Shown here: positions 8,090 to 17,023 of the stretch, piece by piece
Layout of the letters: each line of letters begins with the position of its first letter
How positions within the stretch are numbered: position 1 is the first letter of the stretch
Source of the DNA: Gudongella sp046224405
Lineage (GTDB): Bacteria; Bacillota; Clostridia; Tissierellales; Tissierellaceae
NCBI RefSeq assembly: GCF_046224405.1
Contig: NZ_JBJXRK010000020.1
Coordinates: 1 to 45,537, forward strand
Direction of reading: 5' to 3'
Length of the DNA: 45,537 bases
Made by a program: the position numbers and the translations under genes
The notes under the pieces: model-generated
The model's database searches: none
The model's input: the letters and a program-made list of their open reading frames with translations, nothing else
What the model was told of the DNA's origin: nothing

Positions 8090-8103
8090 TAGATTCGAAT
8101 CTA
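8090..8103. promoter_or_regulatory. 14-bp perfect palindrome between LuxR and PanB-like genes
   Basis: TAGATTCGAATCTA is a perfect 7+7 palindrome without spacer. It lies 60 bp from the LuxR start and about 60 bp upstream of the -35 box of the divergent promoter, a typical activator position. Confidence 0.5.
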
Positions 8104-8161
8104 GCATGTATTGTTAGTGTTAATCAAACGTATCTATTTATTATATCAACATACAAGTAGT

Positions 8162-8190
8162 TTGACAATTCTAAAAACTGATTATATTTA
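8162..8190 (+). promoter_or_regulatory. Promoter of the PanB-like gene
   Basis: TTGACA at 8162-8167 is followed 17 bp later by TATTTA (8185-8190); TATATT at 8183-8188 is an alternative -10. The leader to the start codon would be about 120 nt. Confidence 0.5.
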
Positions 8191-8314
8191 ATACTCATGT
8201 CTGCCTATTATAAGCAAATATTGTTTCTGATATCATTTGAAGTGAGATAGTAGCAAGAAAAAACTGGAAAGATACCAAAGGGATTATTAACAAATGATGA
8301 AAGGAGAAAAGAAA

Positions 8315-9205
8315 ATGGAAAAAGAAGAAATGAACAGAATGTACAGTCCTTTCCCCAAGATGTCTATGGCAAAAAAGGGACGTAAGACGATTCACTACCT
8401 ACAGAAGCTGAAGGAAGAGGGAACACATATTGTACAGCACTGCCCGAGTATGCTGGGGCCAATGTTTACAATGGCTGCTGAAATGGCGGGCATTGATATT
8501 TGTCGTCTACCTCCATCCAATGGAAGAATAGGACCTGATGAGGCGTTGAAACGTTCAATGGAATGGATTGGAGAAAATCGCAGCGTTGCTCCACGCATCC
8601 ATATCAACTACGTAACTGATACAATTGCCTTCACTTCCAAGGAAGAAGCATTAGCAAACTTTTCCAGATTCCATATTGCGGGTGCTGACTCCGTTTTACC
8701 TATGGGAATCAACAACGAGACGCTTGAATATGTAGCAAATAATCATGTAATCGTTTATGGACATGTAGGAGCTATTTCAGGTTGGCAAACCATGGGCACA
8801 CATGGCGGATATAAACTGCTGGGTAAAACTGCAGAGGATGCAATGAAAATTTTCAGACAAGCCTATGAATATCAGGAAAGTGGTATGAAGGCCATGTCTA
8901 TTGAATTAACGCCGACCTAGGTAAGCAACGCTATAGCGAAGAAACTCCGCGTACCAGTGATAAACATAGCAGCCGGGGGTGCTTGTGACGGAAGTGAAAT
9001 GGTTGATGCTGACCTATTTGGACTGATGGCTAAGCCTGCCACCCACGCCAAGACATATTCTTACTTCTTGAAATTTGCCGCTGAAACCTATGGAGCCTGG
9101 GCAAATGATGTCAGAACAGGAGGATATCCAGAAGATAAACATGGATTCCATATGGAAGAAAAAGAATTGGACAAGTTTTTGAATGAATTGGAACAAAAAT
9201 ATTAA
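8315..9205 (+). pseudogene. PanB-like (ketopantoate hydroxymethyltransferase family) gene with in-frame amber stop
   Basis: The frame encodes about 296 residues if the TAG at 8918-8920 is passed. PanB-like signatures are GHVGAISGWQTMGTHGGYKLLGKT in short pieces (GHVG, GGYKLLGKT), IELTPT with the glutamate equivalent to E. coli Glu181, INIAAGGACDG, and a GGYPEDKHGF C-terminus matching the PanB end. The N-terminal GDSLG metal motif is absent, so it is a divergent member. The stop falls where PanB has Glu in a P-x-E motif, so one GAG-to-TAG change explains it. The start at 8315 has AAGGAG at 8301-8306. It is a recent pseudogene, a sequencing error or, less likely, a readthrough gene. Confidence 0.75.
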
Positions 9206-9235
9206 TTGTAATTGTAAATTGGGGGGGTAGTTAAT

Positions 9236-10162
9236 ATGAATATTGATGCCCAAGACATTTATTCAATGGCTCAAAAGAGCACTGCTGGACTAAGCAGTTT
9301 GACAGAGGTTTTTTATGAAGATGTGGTCGGGAAAATAGCTATCGTAACTGGAGGTGCAACAGGACTCGGTTATAATGTAGTAAACCGTTTGGTAGAGGCT
9401 GGTGCCAAAGTTGTTATTGCATCCAGGAAAGATAGTATTGGTAAAAAAGCTGAAGCTGAACTCCAATCAAAAAACTATGACGTAAAATGGTTTCAAACAG
9501 ATGTAAGTAAGGTTGAGGACTGCTATTCAGTTGTAGATTATACAGTCAAACAATATGGTTGTGTAGATATTGTCGTAGCTAATGCCGCAATTTGGTCAAT
9601 GTATTCCTTTTTGGATATGCCTGAGGAAGCTTTTGATGCTGTTATAAACACCGACCTAAAAGGTGAATATTTTATAGCTCAAGCCGCTGCACGTATCATG
9701 GTAGAACAAAAGAGAAAAGGAAAGATAGTGTTTATTTCCTCCGTGGCTCATAAGGGTTCAGATGCTGCAAAGTTAGGAATGATGACTCACTACAATGCAG
9801 CAAAAGGAGCAATAGTAAGTATGACAAAAGGGATAGCTAAAGAGTTGCGTCAATATGGGATTAGTGTAAATTGCATTGCTCCTGGTGGAATGCTCACGGC
9901 TGGCGCATTGACTAACAGTACAGAGGCAAGCAGCTTTTATGGTCAAGAACTACTGGATGAGCGATCAAAATATGGGCGAGAGACACCCATGGTTACAAAT
10001 CCAGATGAAGTAGCCCTTGTAGTATTTGCAATGTGCACAAAAATGTCTGATTTCATTGTTGGAGAAACAATTGATGTGGATGGAGGCTCATTGTTAAGCT
10101 TTCAGGCTAAACCTTGGAGCTATAACATAGAAGGATGCATACCTGGTCCAAAAAAAGAATAA
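9236..10162 (+). CDS. Short-chain dehydrogenase/reductase (SDR)
   Basis: The 308-aa protein is a classical NAD(P)-dependent SDR: the Rossmann motif TGGATGLG at about residues 38-45, NAA (about 114-116), the catalytic serine in ISSVAHKG and Y-x-x-x-K as YNAAK near residues 184-188. An N-terminal extension of about 30 residues precedes the domain. RK after the second strand (IASRKD) hints at NADP preference. It lies 28 bp after the PanB-like frame in the same direction, so the two likely form one transcript and may act on the same substrate. The substrate is not known; gluconate 5-dehydrogenase-like enzymes are the closest in style. Confidence 0.88.
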   Translation: MNIDAQDIYSMAQKSTAGLSSLTEVFYEDVVGKIAIVTGGATGLGYNVVNRLVEAGAKVVIASRKDSIGKKAEAELQSKNYDVKWFQTDVSKVEDCYSVVDYTVKQYGCVDIVVANAAIWSMYSFLDMPEEAFDAVINTDLKGEYFIAQAAARIMVEQKRKGKIVFISSVAHKGSDAAKLGMMTHYNAAKGAIVSMTKGIAKELRQYGISVNCIAPGGMLTAGALTNSTEASSFYGQELLDERSKYGRETPMVTNPDEVALVVFAMCTKMSDFIVGETIDVDGGSLLSFQAKPWSYNIEGCIPGPKKE

Positions 10163-10171
10163 TATCCCAAG

Positions 10172-10214
10172 AACAATCCCCCTTAAGCATTTGACTCTAG
10201 GGGGATTGTTTATT
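10172..10214 (+). terminator. Terminator after the SDR gene
   Basis: Perfect arms AACAATCCCCC (10172-10182) and GGGGGATTGTT (10200-10210) are followed by a short T-rich stretch. Confidence 0.8.
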
Positions 10215-10309
10215 AAGAGATTATAGTTAGGTTACTAGGGAGCGGTAGGGTGATTAATATTGCTTTTTAAAGCTTTATTTGTTATTCTTACCGCTGCACT
10301 CTTATCTAG

Positions 10310-10334
10310 AAGGCAGAGCTAGTAGCTCTGCCTT
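10310..10334. repeat. Perfect 11-bp hairpin downstream of fdhB
   Basis: AAGGCAGAGCT-AGT-AGCTCTGCCTT forms an uninterrupted hairpin 58 bp beyond the fdhB stop. Neither side has a clear U-run, so it is a weak terminator at best and may serve as an mRNA 3'-end stabiliser. Confidence 0.55.
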
Positions 10335-10392
10335 AAAACATGTTCAAAACCGATAGATTAAATATCTCAAGAGTTTAATTTGGTCCACAATT

Positions 10393-12327
10393 CTAATATT
10401 CTGGTGGCAGCGCCATCATCTCTTCATAGTTGAACACAGGACCATCAACACACATGTAGTGGCCTCCAACTTTACAGTGGCCGCATTTTCCTGCACCGCA
10501 CCGCATATGGGTCTCAAGTGTAACAAGTATGTTTGTTGGCTTCATGCCAAGATCCATCAGGTCTCTTGCAAGCTTCTTGATCCTTTCTGGAGATGCACAT
10601 AATAGTGCGGTAGTGTTCGACCAGTCAAGGTCAAGGTCCGGAAGTAGATCATTTACATAGCCACTATATGCATCCACCTTATCAGTTGGGTCCTTCAATG
10701 CATATTTTACCGTCAGGTTCGGTACCTTGGCCCACTCTATCATTTCTTCCTTGTAAAGGAGCTTCTCATATCTGAGGGCACTGGCCATTACAAAGACCTG
10801 CTTGAAATCCTCGTGGTTGACCATAACAGGTTCAATTACAGTTCTTAGAGGTGCCATGGCAACTCCAGATCCAATGAATATAAGGTTTCTTCCTTTAAGA
10901 GATTCATATGGGAAGGCTCTTCCATAGGGCCCCCTCAATCCAACCTTGTCCCCTTCCTTCATCTGGAATAGCTTGTCTGTTACTGAACCAACGTTCTTAA
11001 AGTCAAATACAAGCTCATCAGTCATTTCTGGTCCGTAGGGTATGGATAGTGGGACTTCTCCTTCTCCAAAAACCGTTACCTGGAAGAACTGGCCTTTGTG
11101 CTCATAGTTCTTGTGCAGATCAGGGTCGTCGTACTTCATGAAAAGTCGCTTGATATCAGGAGTTTCCTGCTTCACCCTGGTAATTGTTGCTACATCTGGA
11201 GAAAACAGTCCGTTTTGGGATTTTATTTCCCGGTCCATGATCTCGTGACGTATCTTGGTGATCTGGTGTATTGCAGGTGGCTCAGGATTTTCCTTTGCAG
11301 CCTTTTGGATCTTCCCAATGATGTCGATTATGCTTATATAGGTTGGACATACATCTGTGCATCTTCCACAGCCGGAGCAGCCCTTGTAGCCAAATCTCTC
11401 CTCAATGTATTTCAGCTTGTCATAGATTCTATACCTAACCCTTGAAATGGCATCCCTTGGATTGTGGTGCTCAGCATTTCTTGTGAAATGGTCGATTTGA
11501 CAGGAATCCCAATATCTGACACGTTGTCCATGATTCTCGTCCAGGTTTTCCTCAACGACATTGAAGCAGGTACAGGTCGGGCAAACGTTGGTGCATCCCG
11601 TACAGCCAATACATGCATTGGCTTCATCAAGCCAAAAGTCGGCATTGAAGGTTTTTGCCATGTCATCCCAAAGGTTTGTCAGATCCATCTTTAGCGGGAA
11701 GCTTTCCTCAACCCTTGCCATCAGATCGTTCTTTTCCTCAAGAATACTGTCATCTATCTCCGTGAAGAATGATTCTGCCTTGTTAATTAGCTCCTGTCCC
11801 CTTGGGGTGTCCACTTCCACCAGGTAGTGGGAATCAAATGGGGTGAGGGCAAGGTCATGACCCATGGTGGAAAAAACTCCAGTTCCAACTGAAGTGCAGA
11901 AGCAGTGTTGACCTGCCTTAAGGCAGTTTACTGCAATTATGGTTGTCTCATCTCTTCTTGACTTGTAGTTTGGGTCTGGAAATTCTCCCAGGTAGAATCT
12001 GTCAGTATATGCAATACCGTAGGTATCACAGGCTCTGACGCCGAACAGGATTCTGTTCTTGGAATGATTATGGGCAAGACCCTCCACTTCCATCTCTTCT
12101 CCGTCAAAACACCACTTGAACAGGCCTTCCTTCTGTTCAAAAACCATCTCTTTAACCGGCAAGGTCAGATTGATGTAGTCCTCGGTTCGTTCGCCTTCCC
12201 CTAGAGGCAACAGTTGGATATCCCTTCCCTTGCCGACAGGAACATATACAGAACTGTCCTCATTCCAAATGTCCAGCACCTGGTCCAGGTTGTCTCTATT
12301 TAGTGTATACAGTCTATTTGCTTCCAT
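10393..12327 (-). CDS. Formate dehydrogenase partner: HydB/HydG-like iron-sulfur flavoprotein
   Basis: The 644-aa protein is a fusion. Residues 1-340 resemble the beta subunit of soluble hydrogenase/sulfhydrogenase, with CFCTSVG and two 4Fe-4S clusters (C239, C242, C245, C249 and C317, C320, C323, C327). Residues about 385-600 form a ferredoxin-reductase-type FAD and NAD(P) domain with GPYGRAFP and IFIGSGVAMAPLR. The C-terminus has a 2Fe-2S motif with C610, C615, C618 and C626. It should carry electrons between FdhA and NAD(P) or ferredoxin. The start overlaps the fdhA stop (TAATG), so translation is coupled. Two eroded copies of its last codons lie at 182-292 and 6887-7015. The HydB-HydG assignment rests on motif recall and is not tested. 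Confidence 0.88.
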   Translation of the reverse strand: MEANRLYTLNRDNLDQVLDIWNEDSSVYVPVGKGRDIQLLPLGEGERTEDYINLTLPVKEMVFEQKEGLFKWCFDGEEMEVEGLAHNHSKNRILFGVRACDTYGIAYTDRFYLGEFPDPNYKSRRDETTIIAVNCLKAGQHCFCTSVGTGVFSTMGHDLALTPFDSHYLVEVDTPRGQELINKAESFFTEIDDSILEEKNDLMARVEESFPLKMDLTNLWDDMAKTFNADFWLDEANACIGCTGCTNVCPTCTCFNVVEENLDENHGQRVRYWDSCQIDHFTRNAEHHNPRDAISRVRYRIYDKLKYIEERFGYKGCSGCGRCTDVCPTYISIIDIIGKIQKAAKENPEPPAIHQITKIRHEIMDREIKSQNGLFSPDVATITRVKQETPDIKRLFMKYDDPDLHKNYEHKGQFFQVTVFGEGEVPLSIPYGPEMTDELVFDFKNVGSVTDKLFQMKEGDKVGLRGPYGRAFPYESLKGRNLIFIGSGVAMAPLRTVIEPVMVNHEDFKQVFVMASALRYEKLLYKEEMIEWAKVPNLTVKYALKDPTDKVDAYSGYVNDLLPDLDLDWSNTTALLCASPERIKKLARDLMDLGMKPTNILVTLETHMRCGAGKCGHCKVGGHYMCVDGPVFNYEEMMALPPEY

Positions 12328-14363
12328 TATTCCACCTCGATTCTTACGGCCGAAACCTTCAAGGCCGGGATATTTATTATTGGATCCAGATTTTGCCCCG
12401 TCAGTCTGTTTGCTGGTGATTCTGCAAAATGGAAGGGAACGAAAAGCGTCTTCTCATTTATGCGGTTTGTTATCAATGCCGGTGCAACAATACTTCCCCT
12501 TGCAGAGGTGATCCTTATGGGTTGATGGTCCTTTATTCCCAGTTCTTCAGCATCCTTGGTGTGTATTTCAACAAACCCTTCAGGATACTCCAGAGCCAAG
12601 GTCCAAACCTTACGGGTCATGGTACCTGTATGGTACATATGGGTAACCCTTCCAGTCGTGAGGATAAATGGGTATTCCTCACTTCGCTGGTCTCCAATAT
12701 ACTCAAAATCATTTACTGTAAAGAGCCCTTTGCCTCTTTTGAACTCGCCAACGTGAAGAATAGGAGTTCCTGGGTGATCCTTATCCGGGCATGGCCACTG
12801 AAGTCCAACCTCCTGTATACGGTCATGGCTGATGCCTCCGTAAATTTCTGTAGCTGCATTGATTTCGTCCATTATGTCAGATGGACCTTCGTAGTTTACA
12901 TCCATGCCTATTCGCTTCATGATTTCCACCATTATTTCCCAGTCTGGCTTGGAATCTCCAATTGGTTCAATAACCTTATGTATCATCTGTACTCTTCTAT
13001 CAGTATTGGTATAGGTTCCATCCCTTTCAAGGAAGCTGGAAGCTGGCAATACAACATCTGCAAACTCAGCGGTTTCAGTCAGGAATATGTCCTGTACCAC
13101 AAGAAATGGAACCTTCTCCAGACAGTGTATTGTGTGGGTCTGGTCGGGATCCGAAAGCACAGGGTTCTCTCCCACTATGTAGGCTGCCTTCATTGTACCT
13201 TCGTCCATGAGGTTGAACATCTGGATGATGTTTCTTCCCCTAAGGCAGGAAAAGTCTCCCCAGACCTTGGTGAAGCGTTCCTTGGTTTCTGGCCATTCAG
13301 GTCGTTGATAACCAGGCAGGAAATCAGGCAAAGCACCCATGTCTCCGGCTCCCTGGACATTGTTCTGCCCACGAAGTGGATTGATACCAGTGGAAGGTCT
13401 ACCCACATGTCCAGTTATCATGGCAAGGTTTGCCAGTGCCCTGATGCTCTTGACAGCTGTAGTTTGTTGTGTCACTCCCATGGTGAAGAGGATCATGGCC
13501 TTGTCGGTTGTAGCATATTTACGGGCGAATTGTCTGATGGTATCTGCTGGAACCTTGGAAATGGATTCAGCCCATTCTGGAGTGCAATCCTTGACGGACT
13601 CCTTCATCTCTTCATAGTTTTCCGTTCTGTTATTGATGAATTCCTCATCAATTAGATTTTCTTCAATGATTACATGGATCATTGCATTGATCATCGGCAA
13701 GTTAGTACCTGGCTCGATGGGAGCATAGCCATGAGCAAAGTCTGTAAGTCGAATTTTCCTTGGGTCAACTACATAAAGCTCTGCACCCTTATCAAGTGCC
13801 TCAAATATTCTTGTACTGGCCAGTGGATGCTGCTCAGTTGTGTTGGAGCCAATAACCATGATCAGCTCAGCATCGCTGATATCATTCATGGTGTTTGTTG
13901 CGCCACCTGTTCCGAATGAAGTAGAAAGACCTTCTACCGTCGGACTGTGTCAGAGGCGGGCGCAGTGGTCGATACTGCTTGTCTTAAGGCCGGCCCTTGC
14001 CATTTTGGCCATGAGATAGTTCTCCTCGTTGGTACACCTTGCTGAAGAAATAAGACCAATTCGATCGGTATTGTCTTCATCCAACATGGCATTTTTAAAC
14101 CCTTCTGCAACCCTGTCCAATGCCTCATCCCAGGTTGCTTCTTTGAATGTACCGTCATCCTGGCGAATCAAGGGACTGGTTAGACGACGTGAATCCCTTA
14201 CAAATGCAAACCCATGCCACCCTTTTGAACAAAGTCTTCCTTTACTGACCACGTGATTATAGCTTGGTGAGATGCCTAGAATTGTGTCATCGTCTGCCAC
14301 ATTCACATAAATACCACAGCCACAACCACAATAGCCGCAAGTGGTTTCTACACGTTTCAACAA
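12327..14363 (-). CDS. fdhA: Selenocysteine-containing formate dehydrogenase, catalytic subunit
   Basis: The 678-aa molybdopterin (or tungstopterin) enzyme oxidises formate to CO2 or the reverse. A 4Fe-4S site is C9, C12, C16, C45. The active-site UGA at 13950-13952 gives Sec138 in DHCARL-U-HSPTVEG, the same context as E. coli FdhF. A conventional gene caller would split it into 14363-13950 and 13889-12327. The C-terminal dinucleotide-binding domain is present (ILTTGRVTHMYHTGTMTRK). There are two adjacent TTG codons at the start (14363 and 14360); the second has the better spacing to AAGGAGG. At this length it lacks the extra N-terminal ferredoxin modules of larger Fdh proteins, which fits the partner supplying the clusters. 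Confidence 0.93.
13913..13949 (-). promoter_or_regulatory. Bacterial SECIS element
   Basis: Downstream of the UGA the mRNA folds into GUAGAA-GGUCU-UUCUAC (13937-13921). The apical loop holds the GGUC that SelB recognises, and it begins 18 nt after the UGA, the same distance as in the E. coli fdhF SECIS. Loop identity and spacing together are strong evidence of selenocysteine insertion. Confidence 0.88.
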
Positions 14364-14412
14364 AATCCCTCCTTCTTTTAAATTGGATAAATTTCATAAT
14401 ATTCACTCTATA

Positions 14413-14442
14413 ATTTTACCATACAGTCATGATTAATAGCAA
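14413..14442 (-). promoter_or_regulatory. Promoter of the fdhA operon
   Basis: On the minus strand, TTGCTA (14442-14437), an 18-bp spacer and TAAAAT (14418-14413) with an upstream TGG (extended -10). The leader would be about 45 nt. Confidence 0.5.
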
Positions 14443-14535
14443 TCATAGTTAGGCTATCCATTTCATTTTGGAACAACTAATGAAAGCGAAGGGATCCGTT
14501 TTCAGTGCATTTTCTGTCCTTGAGACCTAGGATAT

Positions 14536-14564
14536 TTGCACCAATCCCAGTTATGGTGTATAAT
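14536..14564 (+). promoter_or_regulatory. Promoter of the DEAD-box helicase gene
   Basis: TTGCAC at 14536-14541, a 17-bp spacer and a perfect TATAAT at 14559-14564. The 5' leader of about 95 nt is long, as is common for cold-induced helicase genes. The 304-bp divergent region 14364-14667 holds this promoter and the fdhA promoter and nothing else I can name. Confidence 0.7.
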
Positions 14565-14667
14565 GGTTCAGCACTGATTGAAATAGAAGGAAGCCAGGTA
14601 AAAGTAAAATAATATATGTGTTAATACAGATAGTGAGTCTTAATGCCATATCAAAGGAGAAGTTATA

Positions 14668-16002
14668 TTGTCATTTAAAGAATTAAATTTAATTGAGCCA
14701 ATTCAGAAGGCTTTAAAAACTGAAGGGTATTCAGAGCCTACCCCCATACAGGTAAAGGCCATTCCACAATTGTTAAAGGGGAAGGACCTGCTGGGTTGTG
14801 CTCAAACAGGGACAGGTAAGACAGCTGCCTTTGCAATCCCCATACTACAGGGGATACATTCAGAAAAACAATCAACCAAGGGTAATAGGCAGATAAAGGC
14901 ACTGGTGGTTGCACCCACAAGGGAGCTGGCCATACAAATTTCAGAAAGCTTCAGATCTTACGGAAGAAATCTTGGATTAAGGACCTTGGTCATATATGGT
15001 GGTGTCGGTCAGAATCCGCAAACCAAGGAATTGCGTCAAGGAGTGGACATTCTGGTTGCAACACCTGGAAGATTGCTGGATCTTATCAATCAAGGCTTTG
15101 TAAGTCTTAAGAACATTAAATACTTTGTGCTGGATGAAGCAGACATGATGCTGGATATGGGAATGTTAAAGGATGTCAGAAAGATTATTGCCTTTATACC
15201 AAAGGTCAGGCAGACTATGTTCTTTTCAGCAACCATGCCAACTGAAATCGGTGAATTGGCCAAATCCATATTGAATGATCCGGTTAGAATAGATGTCACA
15301 CCGGTATCATCCACGGTTGATATAATAGAGCAGGAGGTATATCCTGTGGACAAGGGAAATAAGACCAATTTGCTCATTCATATACTGAAGGACAAGAAAA
15401 TCGAATCCGCATTGGTATTTTCAAGGACCAAGCACGGTGCCAATAAAATAGCTGCATCCCTTTCGAAAGCAGGGTTTACAACTGAAGCAATACATGGGAA
15501 CAAATCTCAAACCGCAAGGCAGTTGGCATTGAGTAATTTCAAGAATAGAAAAACAAGGATACTGATTGCAACGGATATAGCTGCAAGAGGGATAGATATA
15601 GACGAGCTTTCACATGTCATAAACTTTGACCTGCCTGAGGTACCTGAAACTTATGTCCATAGAATTGGCAGGACTGGAAGAGCTGGTCTGGGGGGCAAGG
15701 CAATATCATTTTGTGACTATGGAGAAAAACCATTACTTCGTTCGATTCAAAAACTTACCTCAAAACCAATTGAAGAGGTAACGGATCATCCATATCCACT
15801 TGTGGATACGACCATCAAGCCAAAGGAAAGGTCAAGCAGAAGACCTTCCACTGCTAAGTCATCTCCATCAAACGAGCCTAAGCAAAAGGGCAAGGAAGCT
15901 AAGAACGGCAAGGTTAGAAGAGAGAAAAGAGCAAACGAATCAAAGAAAACAACTTCAAAGAAAAATGAAAAGAGGAAAAATGTTCACTGGAGTAGCAGGT
16001 AG
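14668..16002 (+). CDS. DEAD-box ATP-dependent RNA helicase
   Basis: The 444-aa protein carries all the family motifs: the Q motif EPTPIQ, Walker A AQTGTGKT (about residues 46-53), PTRELA, VLDEADMML (about 153-161), FFSATMP, and HRIGRTGRAG near residue 330. The last 65 residues are a basic, low-complexity tail rich in Lys, Arg and Ser, which would bind RNA. It resembles CshA-type helicases of Firmicutes that act in ribosome assembly, RNA decay and cold adaptation. TTG at 14668 is the start, 7 nt after AAAGGAGA. It stands alone between a strong promoter and a terminator. Confidence 0.93.
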   Translation: MSFKELNLIEPIQKALKTEGYSEPTPIQVKAIPQLLKGKDLLGCAQTGTGKTAAFAIPILQGIHSEKQSTKGNRQIKALVVAPTRELAIQISESFRSYGRNLGLRTLVIYGGVGQNPQTKELRQGVDILVATPGRLLDLINQGFVSLKNIKYFVLDEADMMLDMGMLKDVRKIIAFIPKVRQTMFFSATMPTEIGELAKSILNDPVRIDVTPVSSTVDIIEQEVYPVDKGNKTNLLIHILKDKKIESALVFSRTKHGANKIAASLSKAGFTTEAIHGNKSQTARQLALSNFKNRKTRILIATDIAARGIDIDELSHVINFDLPEVPETYVHRIGRTGRAGLGGKAISFCDYGEKPLLRSIQKLTSKPIEEVTDHPYPLVDTTIKPKERSSRRPSTAKSSPSNEPKQKGKEAKNGKVRREKRANESKKTTSKKNEKRKNVHWSSR

Positions 16003-16030
16003 CAGGACATAAAATCTCAAGTATTGACAT

Positions 16031-16064
16031 AAAAGCCAGAGTGATTAATCACTTTGGCTTTTTT
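16031..16064 (+). terminator. Terminator after the helicase gene
   Basis: AAAAGCCAGAGTGA and TCACTTTGGCTTTT pair around a TTAA loop with one mismatch, followed by T-residues. Confidence 0.85.
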
Positions 16065-16219
16065 CAAGAGAATTTACCTTGTTGCAGCAATATTCATTTA
16101 CATTTCAGATTCACAGAAACTCAAATGTATTCCGCAAGTAAGAATATGCTCCTGGAGCACAGAATTGCTAGAATATATGGTAAAATGTGACTATAGAATT
16201 GAAACAAGGGGGAAAATCG

Positions 16220-16912
16220 ATGAAAAAAATGGGATTGTTAGGTGGAATGAGTTGGGAATCCTCACTTGAGTACTACAGGATAATCAACAAAGAAGTAAAA
16301 TCCAAGCTAGGAGGATCTCATTCAGCCAATTGTCTGATGTATTCCTTTGACTTCCAAGAGATTGAGGATCTTCAGCATAAGGGAGAATGGGAAAGACTAA
16401 AAAAATTGATGGTTGATGAGGCAATGAAGCTGAAGAAGGCTGGTGCTGAGTTTATTGTGATCTGTACAAACACCATGCATCTGATGGCCCCTGACATTGA
16501 AGAGAACACGGGTTTGAAGGTGATCCACATAGCAGATGCAACAGGGGATGAGATAATCAAGAGGGATGTCAACAAGGTCTTGCTCCTTGGGACAAAATTT
16601 ACAATGGAAGGAACCTTCTACCGGGAAAGACTTGAGAAAAAAGGTATTGAAGTTCTAATACCTGGTGAATCAGATAGACAGGTAATTCATGATATCATAT
16701 ACAATGAACTGATCCTTGGAAAATTTAATCCGGAAAGCAGACGAAAATATGTTGATATAATAAACAAAGCAGCTGATATAGGTGTAACTGGGGTTGTACT
16801 GGGTTGCACAGAGATTCCATTGCTGATTAAGGATAAGGATGTGGACATTGAGGTATTTGATACCACTGAAATTCATGCAAAAGCTGCTGTTGAGTATGCC
16901 ACAGAGGATTAA
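16220..16912 (+). CDS. Aspartate/glutamate racemase family protein
   Basis: The 230-aa protein is a cofactor-independent amino-acid racemase of the Asp/Glu/hydantoin family. The two catalytic cysteines are C82 in ICTNTMH and C196 in LGCTEIPLL, one per lobe. The N-terminal GLLGGMSWESSLEYYR motif is typical of the YgeA/aspartate racemase branch. The start at 16220 follows AAGGGGGA; an ATG at 16187 is upstream in frame but lacks a ribosome binding site. An extended -10 (TGG-TAAAAT, 16178-16186) lies just upstream. It is a single-gene unit. Whether it acts on aspartate or another amino acid cannot be told. Confidence 0.9.
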   Translation: MKKMGLLGGMSWESSLEYYRIINKEVKSKLGGSHSANCLMYSFDFQEIEDLQHKGEWERLKKLMVDEAMKLKKAGAEFIVICTNTMHLMAPDIEENTGLKVIHIADATGDEIIKRDVNKVLLLGTKFTMEGTFYRERLEKKGIEVLIPGESDRQVIHDIIYNELILGKFNPESRRKYVDIINKAADIGVTGVVLGCTEIPLLIKDKDVDIEVFDTTEIHAKAAVEYATED

Positions 16913-17023
16913 CCATTCAATATCAGTGTGTGAGAATAGATATTTTCTGCATAAGACTGATACCGATGGAATATAGCATCATGTAGTGCCCAGGTGCTTA
17001 AGAAAGTTTTCCCAATGGTTGAA

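Noticed and set aside
8918..8920. Amber codon in the PanB-like gene as pyrrolysine
   Set aside because: Many genes in the window end with TAG, PanB enzymes have no known pyrrolysine and no pyl gene is visible. Left open only as a minor possibility.
12429..13655. Long plus-strand ORF of 408 codons opposite fdhA
   Set aside because: It lies antisense to the well-supported formate dehydrogenase, has no ribosome binding site and no family-like motif; it arises from the codon use of the real gene.
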